DNA of 64,000 nt from NCBI GenBank assembly GCA_028339355.1, contig JAOLBX010000001.1, positions 62,001 to 126,000 of the forward strand. Reading direction: 5' to 3'. Position 1 is the first letter of the stretch. Every line of letters begins with the position of its first letter. The notes beneath the pieces are model-generated. The model searched no databases. It saw only the letters and a list, made by a program, of their open reading frames with translations, and was not told where the DNA came from. The stretch is from Bacteroidia bacterium (GTDB lineage: Bacteria > Bacteroidota > Bacteroidia > NS11-12g > UBA9320). Of this stretch, positions 53,534 to 63,243 are shown piece after piece. The position numbers and the translations under genes were made by a program.

Positions 53534-54571
53534 TCACTTTACAAAACCCAGATTTTTAGTATATTCTGACAGTTGCAATTGAGACAGAGTAGAGTTATGA
53601 TACTGTCTGTTATAGAATCCTTTAATATGTCTTGAGGTAAAAATACCCAGTCCATTATCCACATTTGTAAACTCAGGTTTTTTCTGCACTATGCCTATAG
53701 ACGGCTTATTTACACTTAAGTAAGTATTAAAATCATCTGATATACCGTAGAACTTAAGATCAAAATCAACTAGCCTTCTATTTACCAATGGATTCTCCTG
53801 CAACTGAGATGCAACAGTTGCAAAGAAATTGACAGAGGGTATAAGATAGGTCGCTTCTTCAAATCCTTCAATTCGTTTGGTCTTACCCAAGTTAACCATC
53901 TTCCATTTCAATGTTTTAATCTCATTTTCTGTCGGATCACTTAGACTAAACTCCTCTATCCTCAAAACCATCTCAATACTGTATGCTCTGGCCCATTTCC
54001 CTTCTTGAAATCTAGTGAAAACAGTATGATCCTCGACAGTAGAAACCTGGACTGTTCCTAGCGTCTCATTCAATGGTGCTGACACTTGAGGGTTTCCTAT
54101 ACTAGTGGTATTAGCCGTACAGGTATAGCCTGTTCTCGGATTTTTGACAGAAAGCGTATAGGTATAATCGGTGGTGTAACTCGATGCTTGTATCCGGTCA
54201 GACAACTCATACAAAATATTCGATTCACTATAAAAGATCCCCGCGTCTTTAGGATAACCTATATCATTACCGTCTACCTTCTGTAAGAAGAACTGTTTGA
54301 CAAAGGCACCATTTTTATATTCATCTATCTGCACAATGAGTGTGTCAAAGTACAAGGAATCCTGCTCATTAAAGTAACTGACAGCACTTTGTGTTTCATC
54401 CAAATAGGCTCTCTGTATTCTGATATAATTTTTAGTATCACTAGGATTTAGTGCCCCATAAATGATAGCGACCTCTTTCCAATCTGCGGCAACATCTAGG
54501 TCATTTTCACAACCTACCAAAACAAATGCAAAGGCACTATATAACAGGTATTTCCAAATCGTTTTTTGCAT
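53534..54571 (-). CDS. DUF4249-family outer-membrane lipoprotein
   Basis: The 345-residue protein has a lipobox (FAFVLVGCEN, Cys21). The N-terminal part shows DUF4249 features: AIIYGALNPSDTKNYIRIQR, a beta-rich middle with YTLSVKNPRTGYTCTANTTS, and GIFTSRHIKGFYN at the end. DUF4249 proteins are often partners of TonB-dependent receptors in Bacteroidota, but no receptor lies beside it here. Function is unknown; lipid anchoring is well supported. It diverges from the LamG-like coiled-coil gene. Confidence 0.82.
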   Translation of the reverse strand: MQKTIWKYLLYSAFAFVLVGCENDLDVAADWKEVAIIYGALNPSDTKNYIRIQRAYLDETQSAVSYFNEQDSLYFDTLIVQIDEYKNGAFVKQFFLQKVDGNDIGYPKDAGIFYSESNILYELSDRIQASSYTTDYTYTLSVKNPRTGYTCTANTTSIGNPQVSAPLNETLGTVQVSTVEDHTVFTRFQEGKWARAYSIEMVLRIEEFSLSDPTENEIKTLKWKMVNLGKTKRIEGFEEATYLIPSVNFFATVASQLQENPLVNRRLVDFDLKFYGISDDFNTYLSVNKPSIGIVQKKPEFTNVDNGLGIFTSRHIKGFYNRQYHNSTLSQLQLSEYTKNLGFVK

Positions 54572-54581
54572 ATTTTTAGTT

Positions 54582-54589
54582 TAGCTTTG
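54582..54589 (+). promoter_or_regulatory. -7 promoter element of the LamG-like coiled-coil gene
   Basis: TAGCTTTG, a perfect consensus, lies 18 bases before the ATG at 54608. This supports that start over earlier codons in the same frame, which precede or overlap the box. Confidence 0.5.
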
Positions 54590-54607
54590 CAAACTTTCAC
54601 AAATAAA

Positions 54608-55741
54608 ATGAGAATCCTATCATTTGCAGTTATATTAACTCTGTCACATTTCACCAAAGGGCAGAATGTCTTGACCAACTTCGAAGACACACTTGTATAT
54701 GACAATTTCAATTTAAATGAATACAACTTTCCTCAGAAATACACCTCTGCTGAAATTTCCATTATTGAAAATGGAGTTTACCGCATTAAGAGGTTGAGTG
54801 ACAAAGGCCGATCTATCTCCTACTTGAAGTATGACAAAGCTTTCTATGCCTACGAGATATCAGCAGATATAGAGTTATTAAAATCGGGATCTAGTCCTAG
54901 TGCAGGAGTTATATTGAATGGTCAATTAGGTAGTAATGGTGGCATATTATTGGAACTAAATAATAAGAAGCGATTTAGAGTCAATAAATTAGTTGGCGAA
55001 CAGATTAGAATTCTAAGTGGAAGTGCCAAGGACAATGGATGGGTAAAATGTAAGTATCTAAAAAAATCTGGTATAAATCAAATAAGTGTGAAGGTAGAAA
55101 ATGGCTATTACGACCTTTATTTTAACGACCATTACATCTATACGATCTACGATACACAGTTTGAGGGTGGCAAAGTCGGTTTATTGTCCGGTCCTAGTTC
55201 TGAAGTTTTGGCACACAATTTCACCGTAAAAAAAGCAAAGAGCTCAATAGATAAAATAACCGAAAAAGTAAGTGCTGGAAACGAAAATGGAGGAAATGTT
55301 GACCCTGATTTTCAGGAACTAATACTCATTTTTAAAACTAAAATAGACCAGCAGCAGATTCAGATAGCCAACCTTCAGCAAGAAGTAGATAAATGTAAAA
55401 GCATGCTAAACTACGACACATCGCTAGTAAGTAAGACAGCTGTATTGGAAAAAACGAACAGAGAGCTAAGACAAAAACTAGATGTCACGACTCGGGAATT
55501 GAACAGGGACAAAAAGCGACTTGAATATTTGGAGTCGCTCAAAGAAGATATTGAAAAAGGAAGTAACGGAGATTTGGTACTAAACCTCACTTCGATACTT
55601 GCAGATATGAAAAAAGAATATCAGTCTCTAAAAGAAAAAAATCAAATTGCAGCTAGGGACAATGAGCAGCTGAAAAAAGATAATACTGTGCTCCTTCGCA
55701 AAATTGAAAGAATGGAATATATGCTTGACTTAAAAGATTAA
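54608..55741 (+). CDS. Secreted LamG/DUF1080-like protein with C-terminal coiled coil
   Basis: The 377-residue protein starts at the ATG at 54608, which gives a good signal peptide ([20 protein letters not shown]). Residues about 25-210 form a concanavalin-like beta sandwich ([75 protein letters not shown]). From about 240 to the end it is a long heptad-rich coiled coil. It may bind glycan through the sandwich and oligomerise through the coil. No catalytic residues are assigned. panB starts 4 bases later. Confidence 0.72.
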   Translation: MRILSFAVILTLSHFTKGQNVLTNFEDTLVYDNFNLNEYNFPQKYTSAEISIIENGVYRIKRLSDKGRSISYLKYDKAFYAYEISADIELLKSGSSPSAGVILNGQLGSNGGILLELNNKKRFRVNKLVGEQIRILSGSAKDNGWVKCKYLKKSGINQISVKVENGYYDLYFNDHYIYTIYDTQFEGGKVGLLSGPSSEVLAHNFTVKKAKSSIDKITEKVSAGNENGGNVDPDFQELILIFKTKIDQQQIQIANLQQEVDKCKSMLNYDTSLVSKTAVLEKTNRELRQKLDVTTRELNRDKKRLEYLESLKEDIEKGSNGDLVLNLTSILADMKKEYQSLKEKNQIAARDNEQLKKDNTVLLRKIERMEYMLDLKD

Positions 55742-55745
55742 CAAA

Positions 55746-56564
55746 ATGAGTACAGCCAAGAAAGAAATAAAGAAAATGACTACTCACCAGCTTCAAGAAA
55801 TGAAGACACGAGGTGAAAAAATAAGCATGCTAACAGCCTATGATTATTCGTATGCTAAAATAGTAGATGATGCTGGAATAGATGTGATACTAGTAGGCGA
55901 CTCGGCTAGTAATGTAATGGCAGGACATGACAGCACCTTACCGATCACTCTAGACCAAATGATATATCACGCACAGTCTGTACTGCGTGCCGTAGACAGA
56001 GCTCTAGTCGTGGTGGACTTGCCTTTTGGCAGTTATCAAGGAAACAGTAGTGAAGCATTACGCAGTGCCATTCGAATAATGAAAGAAAGCGGTGCACACT
56101 CTGTGAAACTTGAAGGAGGATCCGAAGTTTTGGAATCGGTGAAAAGAATCCTATCTGCAGGCATACCCGTTATGGGTCATCTTGGACTAACTCCTCAGAG
56201 TATTTATAAGTTTGGCACCTACACCGTAAGAGCCAAAGAAGAAGAGGAAGCTGAGAAACTTAAGGAAGATGCTCTCTTGCTTCAAGAAGCTGGATGTTTC
56301 GGTCTGGTCTTAGAAAAAATACCAGCTAAACTAGCCAAAGAAGTTGCAGAAATTCTGACAATACCAGTAATAGGAATAGGTGCAGGTAGCGATGTAGATG
56401 GACAAGTGTTGGTGCTGCACGACATGCTCGGTGTTACCAAAGAATTTTCTCCTAGATTTTTGAGAAGGTATTTGAATCTATATGAGGAAATGAAGGGTGC
56501 TGTAGGTCAATACATTAAAGACGTAAAGTCCGTAGATTTCCCTAACGATAAGGAACAGTATTAA
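55746..56564 (+). CDS. panB: 3-methyl-2-oxobutanoate hydroxymethyltransferase
   Basis: The 272-residue TIM-barrel enzyme makes ketopantoate in the pantothenate and CoA pathway. Motifs are [58 protein letters not shown] and [18 protein letters not shown], with metal and substrate ligands intact. It starts 4 bases after the coiled-coil protein gene and ends overlapping the clpS stop on the other strand by 4 bases. panC and panD are not in the window. Confidence 0.96.
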   Translation: MSTAKKEIKKMTTHQLQEMKTRGEKISMLTAYDYSYAKIVDDAGIDVILVGDSASNVMAGHDSTLPITLDQMIYHAQSVLRAVDRALVVVDLPFGSYQGNSSEALRSAIRIMKESGAHSVKLEGGSEVLESVKRILSAGIPVMGHLGLTPQSIYKFGTYTVRAKEEEEAEKLKEDALLLQEAGCFGLVLEKIPAKLAKEVAEILTIPVIGIGAGSDVDGQVLVLHDMLGVTKEFSPRFLRRYLNLYEEMKGAVGQYIKDVKSVDFPNDKEQY

Positions 56565-56848
56565 GCTTCCTCTAAGACCGCACTCAGTCCTTTTTCTGTT
56601 AAGGCAGTACAGATAGGTAACAATTCTATTTCAGAACCCGTTTTTACGGCACATTTCCCTTTGTAATGCACTAACATAGCACATTGTTCTGCTTGCTGAG
56701 AGGTATGTTTACAATACTTGACAAGACAGTGTATCACGTGGTCAAACGTATTTACATCGTCATTATACAAAACAATTACAGAACCCGTATCTACATCGAG
56801 TAATGTAGATACATCTTCTAACTCTTCTGTTTTAGCATTCCACATCAT
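56561..56848 (-). CDS. clpS: ATP-dependent Clp protease adaptor ClpS
   Basis: The 95-residue adaptor has the core [38 protein letters not shown] and GLSAVLEEA at the end. ClpS delivers N-degron substrates to ClpA/ClpC-ClpP. The Asn-Asp-Asp-x-x-x-Phe motif that binds the N-terminal residue is present. Its start overlaps the plsY stop by 4 bases, so the two are cotranscribed. Confidence 0.93.
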   Translation of the reverse strand: MMWNAKTEELEDVSTLLDVDTGSVIVLYNDDVNTFDHVIHCLVKYCKHTSQQAEQCAMLVHYKGKCAVKTGSEIELLPICTALTEKGLSAVLEEA

Positions 56849-57480
56849 GATTTATTTTTAAAAAGATTGGCTTTGCTTTCTTCTCCGTGAAGTAATCTTG
56901 CAATATTTTTCTTGTGCGTAAGCACTACCATTACTGCTGCTGCTATACCAAAAGCTATGAGCAACGGCTCATCTCTCTTGAAGACAAAAATAGTAAATAT
57001 AGGAAATGCTATGGCTGCTAATATTGAGGACAAAGAAACATACTTGGTAAGTAATAAAACCACTAAAAACAATGCTAAAACAGCCAATGCTAAGACGTAG
57101 TGAATCCCTATGAGCATTCCAAACAATGTCGCGATACCTTTTCCTCCTTTAAAATCTTCGAAAATCGGGAAGATGTGTCCGACTACTGCCAAAAGACCAA
57201 ATAACAACTGTAAATTGATAAACTGATCTGTACCGTGAGCGACAAAAGGTAAATAATGAACTAGGCTAGCTGCCGTAACACCTTTTACTATATCTAGAAA
57301 TAATACAATTATACCGACCTGAGTACCCAGCACTCTAAATGTATTAGTAGCACCTGCATTTCCGCTGCCATACTCACGTACATCTACACCAAAATATGCC
57401 TTACCTACCCATACACTACTTGGCATACTACCAAGCAAATAGGCGATTATTGCCAATACTATAATTGAAACTATTTCCAT
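56845..57480 (-). CDS. plsY: Glycerol-3-phosphate acyltransferase PlsY
   Basis: The 211-residue membrane protein has about five helices. Motifs are YLLGSMPSSVWVGKAYFGVD, REYGSGNAGATNTFRVLG, GHIFPIFEDFKGGKGIATLFG and a basic C-terminus. It transfers acyl groups from acyl-phosphate to glycerol-3-phosphate, the first step of phospholipid synthesis. It overlaps clpS by 4 bases and follows queA by 62 bases. Confidence 0.95.
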   Translation of the reverse strand: MEIVSIIVLAIIAYLLGSMPSSVWVGKAYFGVDVREYGSGNAGATNTFRVLGTQVGIIVLFLDIVKGVTAASLVHYLPFVAHGTDQFINLQLLFGLLAVVGHIFPIFEDFKGGKGIATLFGMLIGIHYVLALAVLALFLVVLLLTKYVSLSSILAAIAFPIFTIFVFKRDEPLLIAFGIAAAVMVVLTHKKNIARLLHGEESKANLFKNKS

Positions 57481-57542
57481 ACGTTAAACCTCAAATTAAA
57501 GGAATTATTTAGAAGAATTGTGCACAAAACCGTGCCAAGATT

Positions 57543-58592
57543 TTATTTTATTAGTAAAGCGTCTCCATAACACAAGAAGTTATATCCCTCTTTTACAGCG
57601 GTATTGTATACTTCCATTGCCAATTTATGATCATCTAAATAAGCAGATGTAAGCATCATAAGTGTAGATTGTGGCATATGAAAATTTGTCAGGTAGCAAT
57701 TTGCAATTCTTGGCTCATAAGGTGGATAGATGAACTTATCTGTCCATCTATCATCCGGATTCAATTTCCCGAATGCTGATACCGAACTTTCTAATGCTCT
57801 CATTACGCTTGAACCTACGGCTAGCACTTTCTTCTTATTCGCTTTAGCTTCATTCACGATATCTGCAGAGTCCTGCTTAATACTGAAATGCTCGCTATCC
57901 ATCTTGTGTTTAGTAAGATCCTCAACCTCTACAGGTCTAAAAGCTCCTAAACCGATGTTTAGATTTACCTTGGCAAACTTCACACCTTTAATTTCAAGAC
58001 GCATCATCAGAGCTTTGGTAAAATGAAGTCCCGCAGCTGGTGGTGCAATAGCTCCATCCTCCTCTGCAAATATGGTTTGATACATTTCTGCATCTTCTTT
58101 AGTCGCTTCTCTTTCCAAATACTTCGGTATTGGAGTGTGACCAAGTTTGTTCACTACGCCTTTAAACTCTGCATCTGTTCCGTCAAAAAGGAAACGAATA
58201 GTTCTGCCACGAGATGTAGTATTATCTATCACCTCTGCTACTAGCTCATCCTCACCAAAGAATAGCTTGTTTCCTACTCTAATTTTTCGAGCTGGATCTA
58301 CAAGTACATCCCAAAGTCTAAGTTCTTGGTTTAGTTCTCTTAACAGAAACACTTCTATCTTAGCTCCAGTTTTTTCTTTATTGCCATATAATCTAGCAGG
58401 GAAAACTTTTGCGTTATTCAGCACCATTACATCACCTTCATCAAACTCATCAAGAATGTCCTTAAACATCTTATGTTCAATGGTTTTGGTAGCTTTATCT
58501 ACCACCATTAACTTACATTCATCTCGATTGTAAGGTGGTGTATTAGCAATCTTACTAGGATCTAATTCGAATAGGAATTCTGATAATTTCAT
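57543..58592 (-). CDS. queA: tRNA preQ1(34) S-adenosylmethionine ribosyltransferase-isomerase
   Basis: The 349-residue enzyme has the family opening [69 protein letters not shown] and [20 protein letters not shown]. QueA adds the epoxycyclopentane moiety from SAM to preQ1 in tRNA, the penultimate step of queuosine synthesis. A well-formed promoter (58632-58662) lies upstream. It heads a unit with plsY and clpS and relates functionally to the YhhQ-type carrier at 42.8 kb. Confidence 0.97.
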   Translation of the reverse strand: MKLSEFLFELDPSKIANTPPYNRDECKLMVVDKATKTIEHKMFKDILDEFDEGDVMVLNNAKVFPARLYGNKEKTGAKIEVFLLRELNQELRLWDVLVDPARKIRVGNKLFFGEDELVAEVIDNTTSRGRTIRFLFDGTDAEFKGVVNKLGHTPIPKYLEREATKEDAEMYQTIFAEEDGAIAPPAAGLHFTKALMMRLEIKGVKFAKVNLNIGLGAFRPVEVEDLTKHKMDSEHFSIKQDSADIVNEAKANKKKVLAVGSSVMRALESSVSAFGKLNPDDRWTDKFIYPPYEPRIANCYLTNFHMPQSTLMMLTSAYLDDHKLAMEVYNTAVKEGYNFLCYGDALLIK

Positions 58593-58631
58593 TTATAAAT
58601 ATTAGGAAATATTATGTACAAAAAAAGGGTG

Positions 58632-58662
58632 CAAAAATAAGCTTTTTAAGAGGCGAAGTCAA
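58632..58662 (-). promoter_or_regulatory. Promoter of queA with -33 and -7 elements
   Basis: On minus: TTG (58660-58662), a 20-base spacer, then TATTTTTG (58632-58639). Both Bacteroidota elements are present with proper spacing, about 40 bases before the ATG. Confidence 0.6.
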
Positions 58663-58793
58663 GTTAATAATCAAAGTAGTTAGATTTCACTAGAAACTAT
58701 GCTCCATCTATCACCGATTGTAAACACCTTTTTGCATTCATTTGTCGATTATTGAATCGCTTTATATCCTTAAGCAGTATCATTGAAGTGTTA

Positions 58794-60047
58794 ATGAAGC
58801 TAGGTTTACTACCCAAAGAATCCATTGCACTCACCCTTAGTTTTTTGAAGGCTAACAAACTACGAAGTGCTCTTTCCGTATTGGGAATTACTATTGGTAT
58901 TTTTTGTATTGTCTCTATCATTACCGCTACCCATTCTCTTGAACAAAACCTCAGAGCTAACTTAGATAAAATGGGAGATAATATCGTGTATGTACAAAAG
59001 ATGCCTTGGTCTTTTGGAGCAAGAACTCCTTGGTGGTCTTACCAAAGTAGACCACAAACAACTGCTAAAGAGTATGAACGTGTAAAACTAGAATGCGATA
59101 AGGACATCATTAAAAGTATTGCATTTTTCTATGAGTTTGGCAACAACACATTAACATCGCCTATAGAAGAGTTGACAGGCATACGTGCAACAGCTATTAA
59201 GGGAGACTTTTTTGAAATAAACCAATGGGAACTTGCCGATGGGCGGACCTTCAACAATTTTGAAATTGAAAAAGGAGTTAGCTCGTGTATCATTGGCTAC
59301 AATATTGGTAAAAGCCTTTTTGCAGGAAAAAATCCTGTAGGGAGAAAAATAAAACTGAATGGACATAAAATTACCATTATAGGAGTACTGGACTATCAAG
59401 GAAATAACATGGGCGGTTCTCAATATGATGATATTGTAGTTCTGTCTTCGGTCTATGCATCCAAATTTGCCAACCCAAAAAGTAACAACAACATAAACAC
59501 TTCAATAGCATTAAAAGGGTACAAAGAGACAAATATAAAATATCTGGACTTCGAGGTGAGACGAATAATGCGGTCCATACGAAGATTGAAACCAAAAATA
59601 TCTGACAATTTTGCCGTCAATAAACTTACGACTATTTCTAATTTGATGGATTCTACTTTTCAGCAGCTTGATATAGTAGCTTGGATAATAGGCGGATTTT
59701 CACTGCTGGTAGGCGGTTTTGGTATTGCCAATATTATGTTTGTTTCTGTAAAAGAAAGAATAGGAATAATAGGACTTCAAAAAGCTCTAGGGGCAAAACA
59801 AAAATTCATTCTTTCCCAATTTCTATTCGAATCTGTGATGCTGTGTATACTCGGTGCACTGATAGGAATAATTATCGTTGTGATTGGGAGCTTTTTTGTT
59901 TCCTCTTATACCAGTTTTCAAGTTTATTTTAGCACAAAAATATTCATTATAGGAGTGTCCATTTCTATTGTAATCGGTCTTGTAGCCGGTATGGCTCCTG
60001 CTTTACTCGCGGCTCGTATGGACCCAGTAGTAGCACTCAGAAAATGA
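58794..60047 (+). CDS. MacB/FtsX-type ABC transporter permease
   Basis: The 417-residue protein starts at the ATG at 58794 (a TTG at 58752 is less likely). The N-terminal helix is followed by a MacB-type periplasmic domain (RSALSVLGITIGIFCIVSII, NLRANLDKMGDNIVYVQKMP, NPVGRKIKLNGHKITIIGVL), then three C-terminal helices with the FtsX block GIANIMFVSVKERIGIIGLQ, KALGAKQKFILSQFLFES and VVIGLVAGMAPALLAARMDP. Such permeases move lipoproteins, peptides or drugs using a separate ATPase. No ATPase gene is adjacent. It overlaps the VanX-like lipoprotein gene by 4 bases. Confidence 0.9.
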   Translation: MKLGLLPKESIALTLSFLKANKLRSALSVLGITIGIFCIVSIITATHSLEQNLRANLDKMGDNIVYVQKMPWSFGARTPWWSYQSRPQTTAKEYERVKLECDKDIIKSIAFFYEFGNNTLTSPIEELTGIRATAIKGDFFEINQWELADGRTFNNFEIEKGVSSCIIGYNIGKSLFAGKNPVGRKIKLNGHKITIIGVLDYQGNNMGGSQYDDIVVLSSVYASKFANPKSNNNINTSIALKGYKETNIKYLDFEVRRIMRSIRRLKPKISDNFAVNKLTTISNLMDSTFQQLDIVAWIIGGFSLLVGGFGIANIMFVSVKERIGIIGLQKALGAKQKFILSQFLFESVMLCILGALIGIIIVVIGSFFVSSYTSFQVYFSTKIFIIGVSISIVIGLVAGMAPALLAARMDPVVALRK

Positions 60048-60790
60048 AACAAGTTTATTCCACGATTTTCTTTTTCATCATTTTTTTCATTGGTTGTGAG
60101 ATAGCTGCAGAAAGAGACAATAGATCAGATACTACAGAAGATGTTTTACAAGAAGACTATTTACCAATTGCAATAGACTCTTGTGCTACAGAAGACAGTA
60201 TAAAAGCCAAAGGTCTTATCAATTTACAAGAGATAAATCCAGACATACGGGTACACTTGAGATATAGTGGACTTAATAATTTCGTAAATAAAGATTTATA
60301 TGGGTGCTTAACTAATGCATACGTACAACCAGAAACTGCAGAAATGCTATGCGCAGCTCAACAAGAACTATCTGCTCTAGACCCTAATCTGCACTTGCTT
60401 ATTTGGGATGCTGCACGACCCAGAAGTGTACAATGGAAAATGTGGAATACCCTAGAGATGCCAATCGCACAAAAAACACGATACATATCCAATCCACGTA
60501 ACGGCAGCATACACAACTATGGCTGTGCAGTGGACCTCACGATATGTGAAGCCAATGGAAAACAATTGGACATGGGTACCGATTTCGATTATTTTGGCAA
60601 AACAGCTAATACGAACGTGGAGTTTATTCTAGTGCAAAATGGAGAATTAAACTATCAACAGTTAGACAACAGAAAACTACTAAGGCAGGTCATGAGAAAA
60701 GCTGGGTTTAGAACTATTTCATCTGAATGGTGGCACTTCAATGCAATGAGCCGAGCAGAAGCTCAAAAAAGGTATGAGATAGTGGAATAG
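60044..60790 (+). CDS. VanX-like D-alanyl-D-alanine dipeptidase lipoprotein (M15D)
   Basis: The 248-residue protein has a lipobox (FFIGC, Cys18). The M15 zinc and catalytic residues are visible: His157 and Asp164 in SIHNYGCAVDLT, Glu228 and His231 in EWWHFN, plus Arg125 in DAARPRSVQ. VanX-type enzymes split D-Ala-D-Ala; non-resistance homologues recycle cell-wall dipeptide. Lipid anchoring at the membrane is unlike cytosolic VanX and points to periplasmic wall turnover. It overlaps the MacB-like permease (ATGA). Confidence 0.9.
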   Translation: MKQVYSTIFFFIIFFIGCEIAAERDNRSDTTEDVLQEDYLPIAIDSCATEDSIKAKGLINLQEINPDIRVHLRYSGLNNFVNKDLYGCLTNAYVQPETAEMLCAAQQELSALDPNLHLLIWDAARPRSVQWKMWNTLEMPIAQKTRYISNPRNGSIHNYGCAVDLTICEANGKQLDMGTDFDYFGKTANTNVEFILVQNGELNYQQLDNRKLLRQVMRKAGFRTISSEWWHFNAMSRAEAQKRYEIVE

Positions 60791-60835
60791 TATAAGTTTA
60801 AATGTCAAAATTTGACTTGAAATTTCACACTTACG

Positions 60836-61693
60836 TCACCCTCTATTTCCTTTGTAAAATAAATTACCTAAAACACCAAGAAGCACCATAAATAGGCCTG
60901 TAATAACTATAAGTGAATACCACTCTTCGAATAAGAAGTACCCGAAGAATAATGCGTATATGATTCCTAAATACGACACTATAGAAACTTTGCTTACTTC
61001 TCCTATCTGATATGCTCTGGTAAGAAAATACTGTGCGAAATAGGTACATAGACCAATAACACTCAGCAGAAACCAATTAAACGCAGATGTCCAAACCCAA
61101 TCTCCGGAAATAGCTATATAAACTAAGCACAACGGCACCGTAACCATAGGAAAATAGAGCATAATCACTAAATGATGCTCTTTAGTCTTAAGAACACTTA
61201 TGACATTGTAAGCAGCTGACGCTACCATAGTGCCTATTACCCCAAATATGAGCGGAAGCACCTCTACCCTATCATCAAAATCCTTAATAATAAATATACC
61301 GACAAAACATAACAAAAAGAAAAACCACCGCAGTGGTGCTAAGGGCACTCTTGTGATAATAACGGAAAGTAATACTGTAAATATGGGAGTGAGATAATGG
61401 ACTACCACAGCCGAAGCTAGTGGCATGGTATGAAGGGTGTAAAAGAAAAATGCAATGCCCATAGAACCAAATACTCCTCGAAAAATTAATAGTTTCTTAT
61501 GCGTTCCAAAAGGCGTAATCTTTTGCTGTTTGATTACCGCTACCACCATTATGAGCATTACAATACTCCGCATCAACACAATCTGAGCAACAGGAATTTC
61601 TCCCAAGTGCTTTACAATGAGGTTCATCATGGCAAATATGAATGATGCCAACATCATATAGATTACGGCTGTCTTATTGTCTTTGGAATTCAA
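60836..61693 (-). CDS. EamA/DMT-family transporter
   Basis: The 285-residue protein has ten membrane helices in two EamA repeats (MMLASFIFAMMNLIVKHLGE, VLMRSIVMLIMVVAVI, FRGVFGSMGIAFFFYTLHTM; then ISVLKTKEHHLVIMLYFPMV, YFLTRAYQIGEVSKVSIVSY). The substrate is unknown; such carriers export amino acids or other metabolites. The frame opens at a TTG (61693), with no in-frame ATG before the first membrane helix, so the exact start is uncertain. Confidence 0.86.
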   Translation of the reverse strand: MNSKDNKTAVIYMMLASFIFAMMNLIVKHLGEIPVAQIVLMRSIVMLIMVVAVIKQQKITPFGTHKKLLIFRGVFGSMGIAFFFYTLHTMPLASAVVVHYLTPIFTVLLSVIITRVPLAPLRWFFFLLCFVGIFIIKDFDDRVEVLPLIFGVIGTMVASAAYNVISVLKTKEHHLVIMLYFPMVTVPLCLVYIAISGDWVWTSAFNWFLLSVIGLCTYFAQYFLTRAYQIGEVSKVSIVSYLGIIYALFFGYFLFEEWYSLIVITGLFMVLLGVLGNLFYKGNRG

Positions 61694-61881
61694 TGAAAGG
61701 ATTGATTTAACACGTGAATTTTGAGTTACTATCTTATTCTAATGCGAATTTAGTCAGATTGAGCATTTCGAGTATGTTGTGAATGTGCGTCTTCCAAATG
61801 TAAAGGAATTGATAACTAAAAAAAACAATGTGCCATATTTGCTCTTTTTAAATCAACATGAACAACAATTCAATTCAAAAA

Positions 61882-61915
61882 AAAGAGCTACTTGCCTCGT
61901 GACAAATAGCTCTTT
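61882..61915 (-). terminator. Terminator of mdh
   Basis: AAAGAGCTA (61882-61890) and TAGCTCTTT (61907-61915) pair. On minus they are followed by TTTTTTTTG-like sequence (61877-61884 as As on plus). It lies 23 bases after the mdh stop. Confidence 0.75.
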
Positions 61916-61937
61916 CAATATTTATATTAAATGCAGG

Positions 61938-62861
61938 CTAGTACAAAAGACCATTAGTCTTGCTTACACCAGCTGCACTCTCTTGCATATGTGCTTTCTC
62001 AGAATCAGAAAGAGATACTTCAACTATACGTTCTATACCGTTCTTACCAAGAATACAAGGTACTCCAATACAAAGCCCGTTTAATCCGTACTCTCCATCT
62101 AACATAGCTGAACAAGGGAACATTTTTTGAGAATCTAAAGCAATAGCTTTCACTAGTTCAGATACGGCAGCACCTGGAGCATACCAAGCACTAGTACCAA
62201 GTAACCCTGTGAGTGTGGCTCCACCTACTTTGGTAGCTTGCACTACTTCTTCCATTCTCACTGCAGACAAAAACTCATAAACATTTACACTGTTTCTAGT
62301 TGCTTTTTCTATCAATGGCACCATACCTTTATCGCTATGCCCACCGATCACCATACCGTCTACATCTGACGTAGGACACCCTAGAGCTTCTGCTAGTCTA
62401 TACTTGAAACGTGCACTATCTAGTGCTCCACCCATTCCTATTATTCTGTTCTTAGGTAGGCCGGTAGTCTTGTGTACCAAGTAAGTCATTGTATCCATAG
62501 GATTAGACACTACTATGATAATAGCTTCTGGAGAATGCTCCAAAATACTAGAAGAAACAGATTTAACAATACCTGCATTGATGCCGATAAGCTCCTCACG
62601 AGTCATACCTGGCTTGCGTGGTATACCACTAGTTATTACTGCTACATCACTACCAGCAGTTTTACTGTAGTCATTGGTGGCTCCTGTTATTTTAGTATCA
62701 AAACCATTAAGTGAAGAAGTCTGCATAAGGTCCATTGCTTTACCTTCTGCAAAACCTTCTTTGATATCTATCAGACAAACCTCTGATGCAAAATTTTTGA
62801 TGGCGATATACTCGGCACAACTAGCACCTACAGCACCCGCTCCTACTACTGTTACTTTCAT
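61938..62861 (-). CDS. mdh: Malate dehydrogenase
   Basis: The 307-residue LDH-like MDH starts MKVTVVGAGAVGASCAEYIA (Rossmann fold). Substrate-binding Arg residues lie in ITSGIPRKPGMTREELIG, with VVSNPMDTMTYLVHKTTGLP, GMGGALDSARFKYRLAE and the catalytic His in MVIGGHSDKGMVPL. It interconverts malate and oxaloacetate in the TCA cycle. Three-Arg and His motifs rule out lactate dehydrogenase (Arg, not Gln, after GIP). It is monocistronic, with a terminator. Confidence 0.96.
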   Translation of the reverse strand: MKVTVVGAGAVGASCAEYIAIKNFASEVCLIDIKEGFAEGKAMDLMQTSSLNGFDTKITGATNDYSKTAGSDVAVITSGIPRKPGMTREELIGINAGIVKSVSSSILEHSPEAIIIVVSNPMDTMTYLVHKTTGLPKNRIIGMGGALDSARFKYRLAEALGCPTSDVDGMVIGGHSDKGMVPLIEKATRNSVNVYEFLSAVRMEEVVQATKVGGATLTGLLGTSAWYAPGAAVSELVKAIALDSQKMFPCSAMLDGEYGLNGLCIGVPCILGKNGIERIVEVSLSDSEKAHMQESAAGVSKTNGLLY

Positions 62862-63243
62862 TGGTGCAAATCAACATAAAACTTTGTGATTTTCAGCATG
62901 TAGTGTACAGAGATTTTTGACGTTTTACCAAGAGCTTTCACAACATCTAAATACTGAACACATCAAAGATTCCCATCAATAAATATAGGCACCATAGCGG
63001 ATGCTGCATTAGTTATTATTCGTACTCAAAAACTCTACTGCATTAACTCATTTAATTGTGTTATCAAATACCATAGAAACTAATCAATTAAAGAAATCGG
63101 CCTTACAAAAAACAACACAAAATCAATTTAGCAGAGACAAAATTGCACAAACATCAGTGATTTTATTGGAACAAATCATCACGTTATTCTTTTATACCAA
63201 ATCTAATTCATGTAAGTTGCCAACCTCTCTGAAAGAATAAAAT
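62862..63243. other. Intergenic region without a recognisable gene
   Basis: This 382-base gap lies between divergent mdh and the edge gene. An open stretch from a GTG at 63058 codes for about 60 residues but has no family features and no good start signal. A weak -7-like TTGATTTG on minus (62868-62875) could serve mdh. Nothing else is seen. Confidence 0.3.

Noticed and set aside
60044-60790. A vancomycin-resistance (vanHAX) cluster
   Set aside because: There is no VanH, VanA ligase or VanRS; the VanX-like protein is a lipoprotein beside a MacB-like permease and is more likely a wall-turnover enzyme.
63058-63240. Sixty-codon open frame upstream of the edge gene
   Set aside because: It starts with GTG, has biased composition, no recognisable domain and no promoter box; not supported as a gene.
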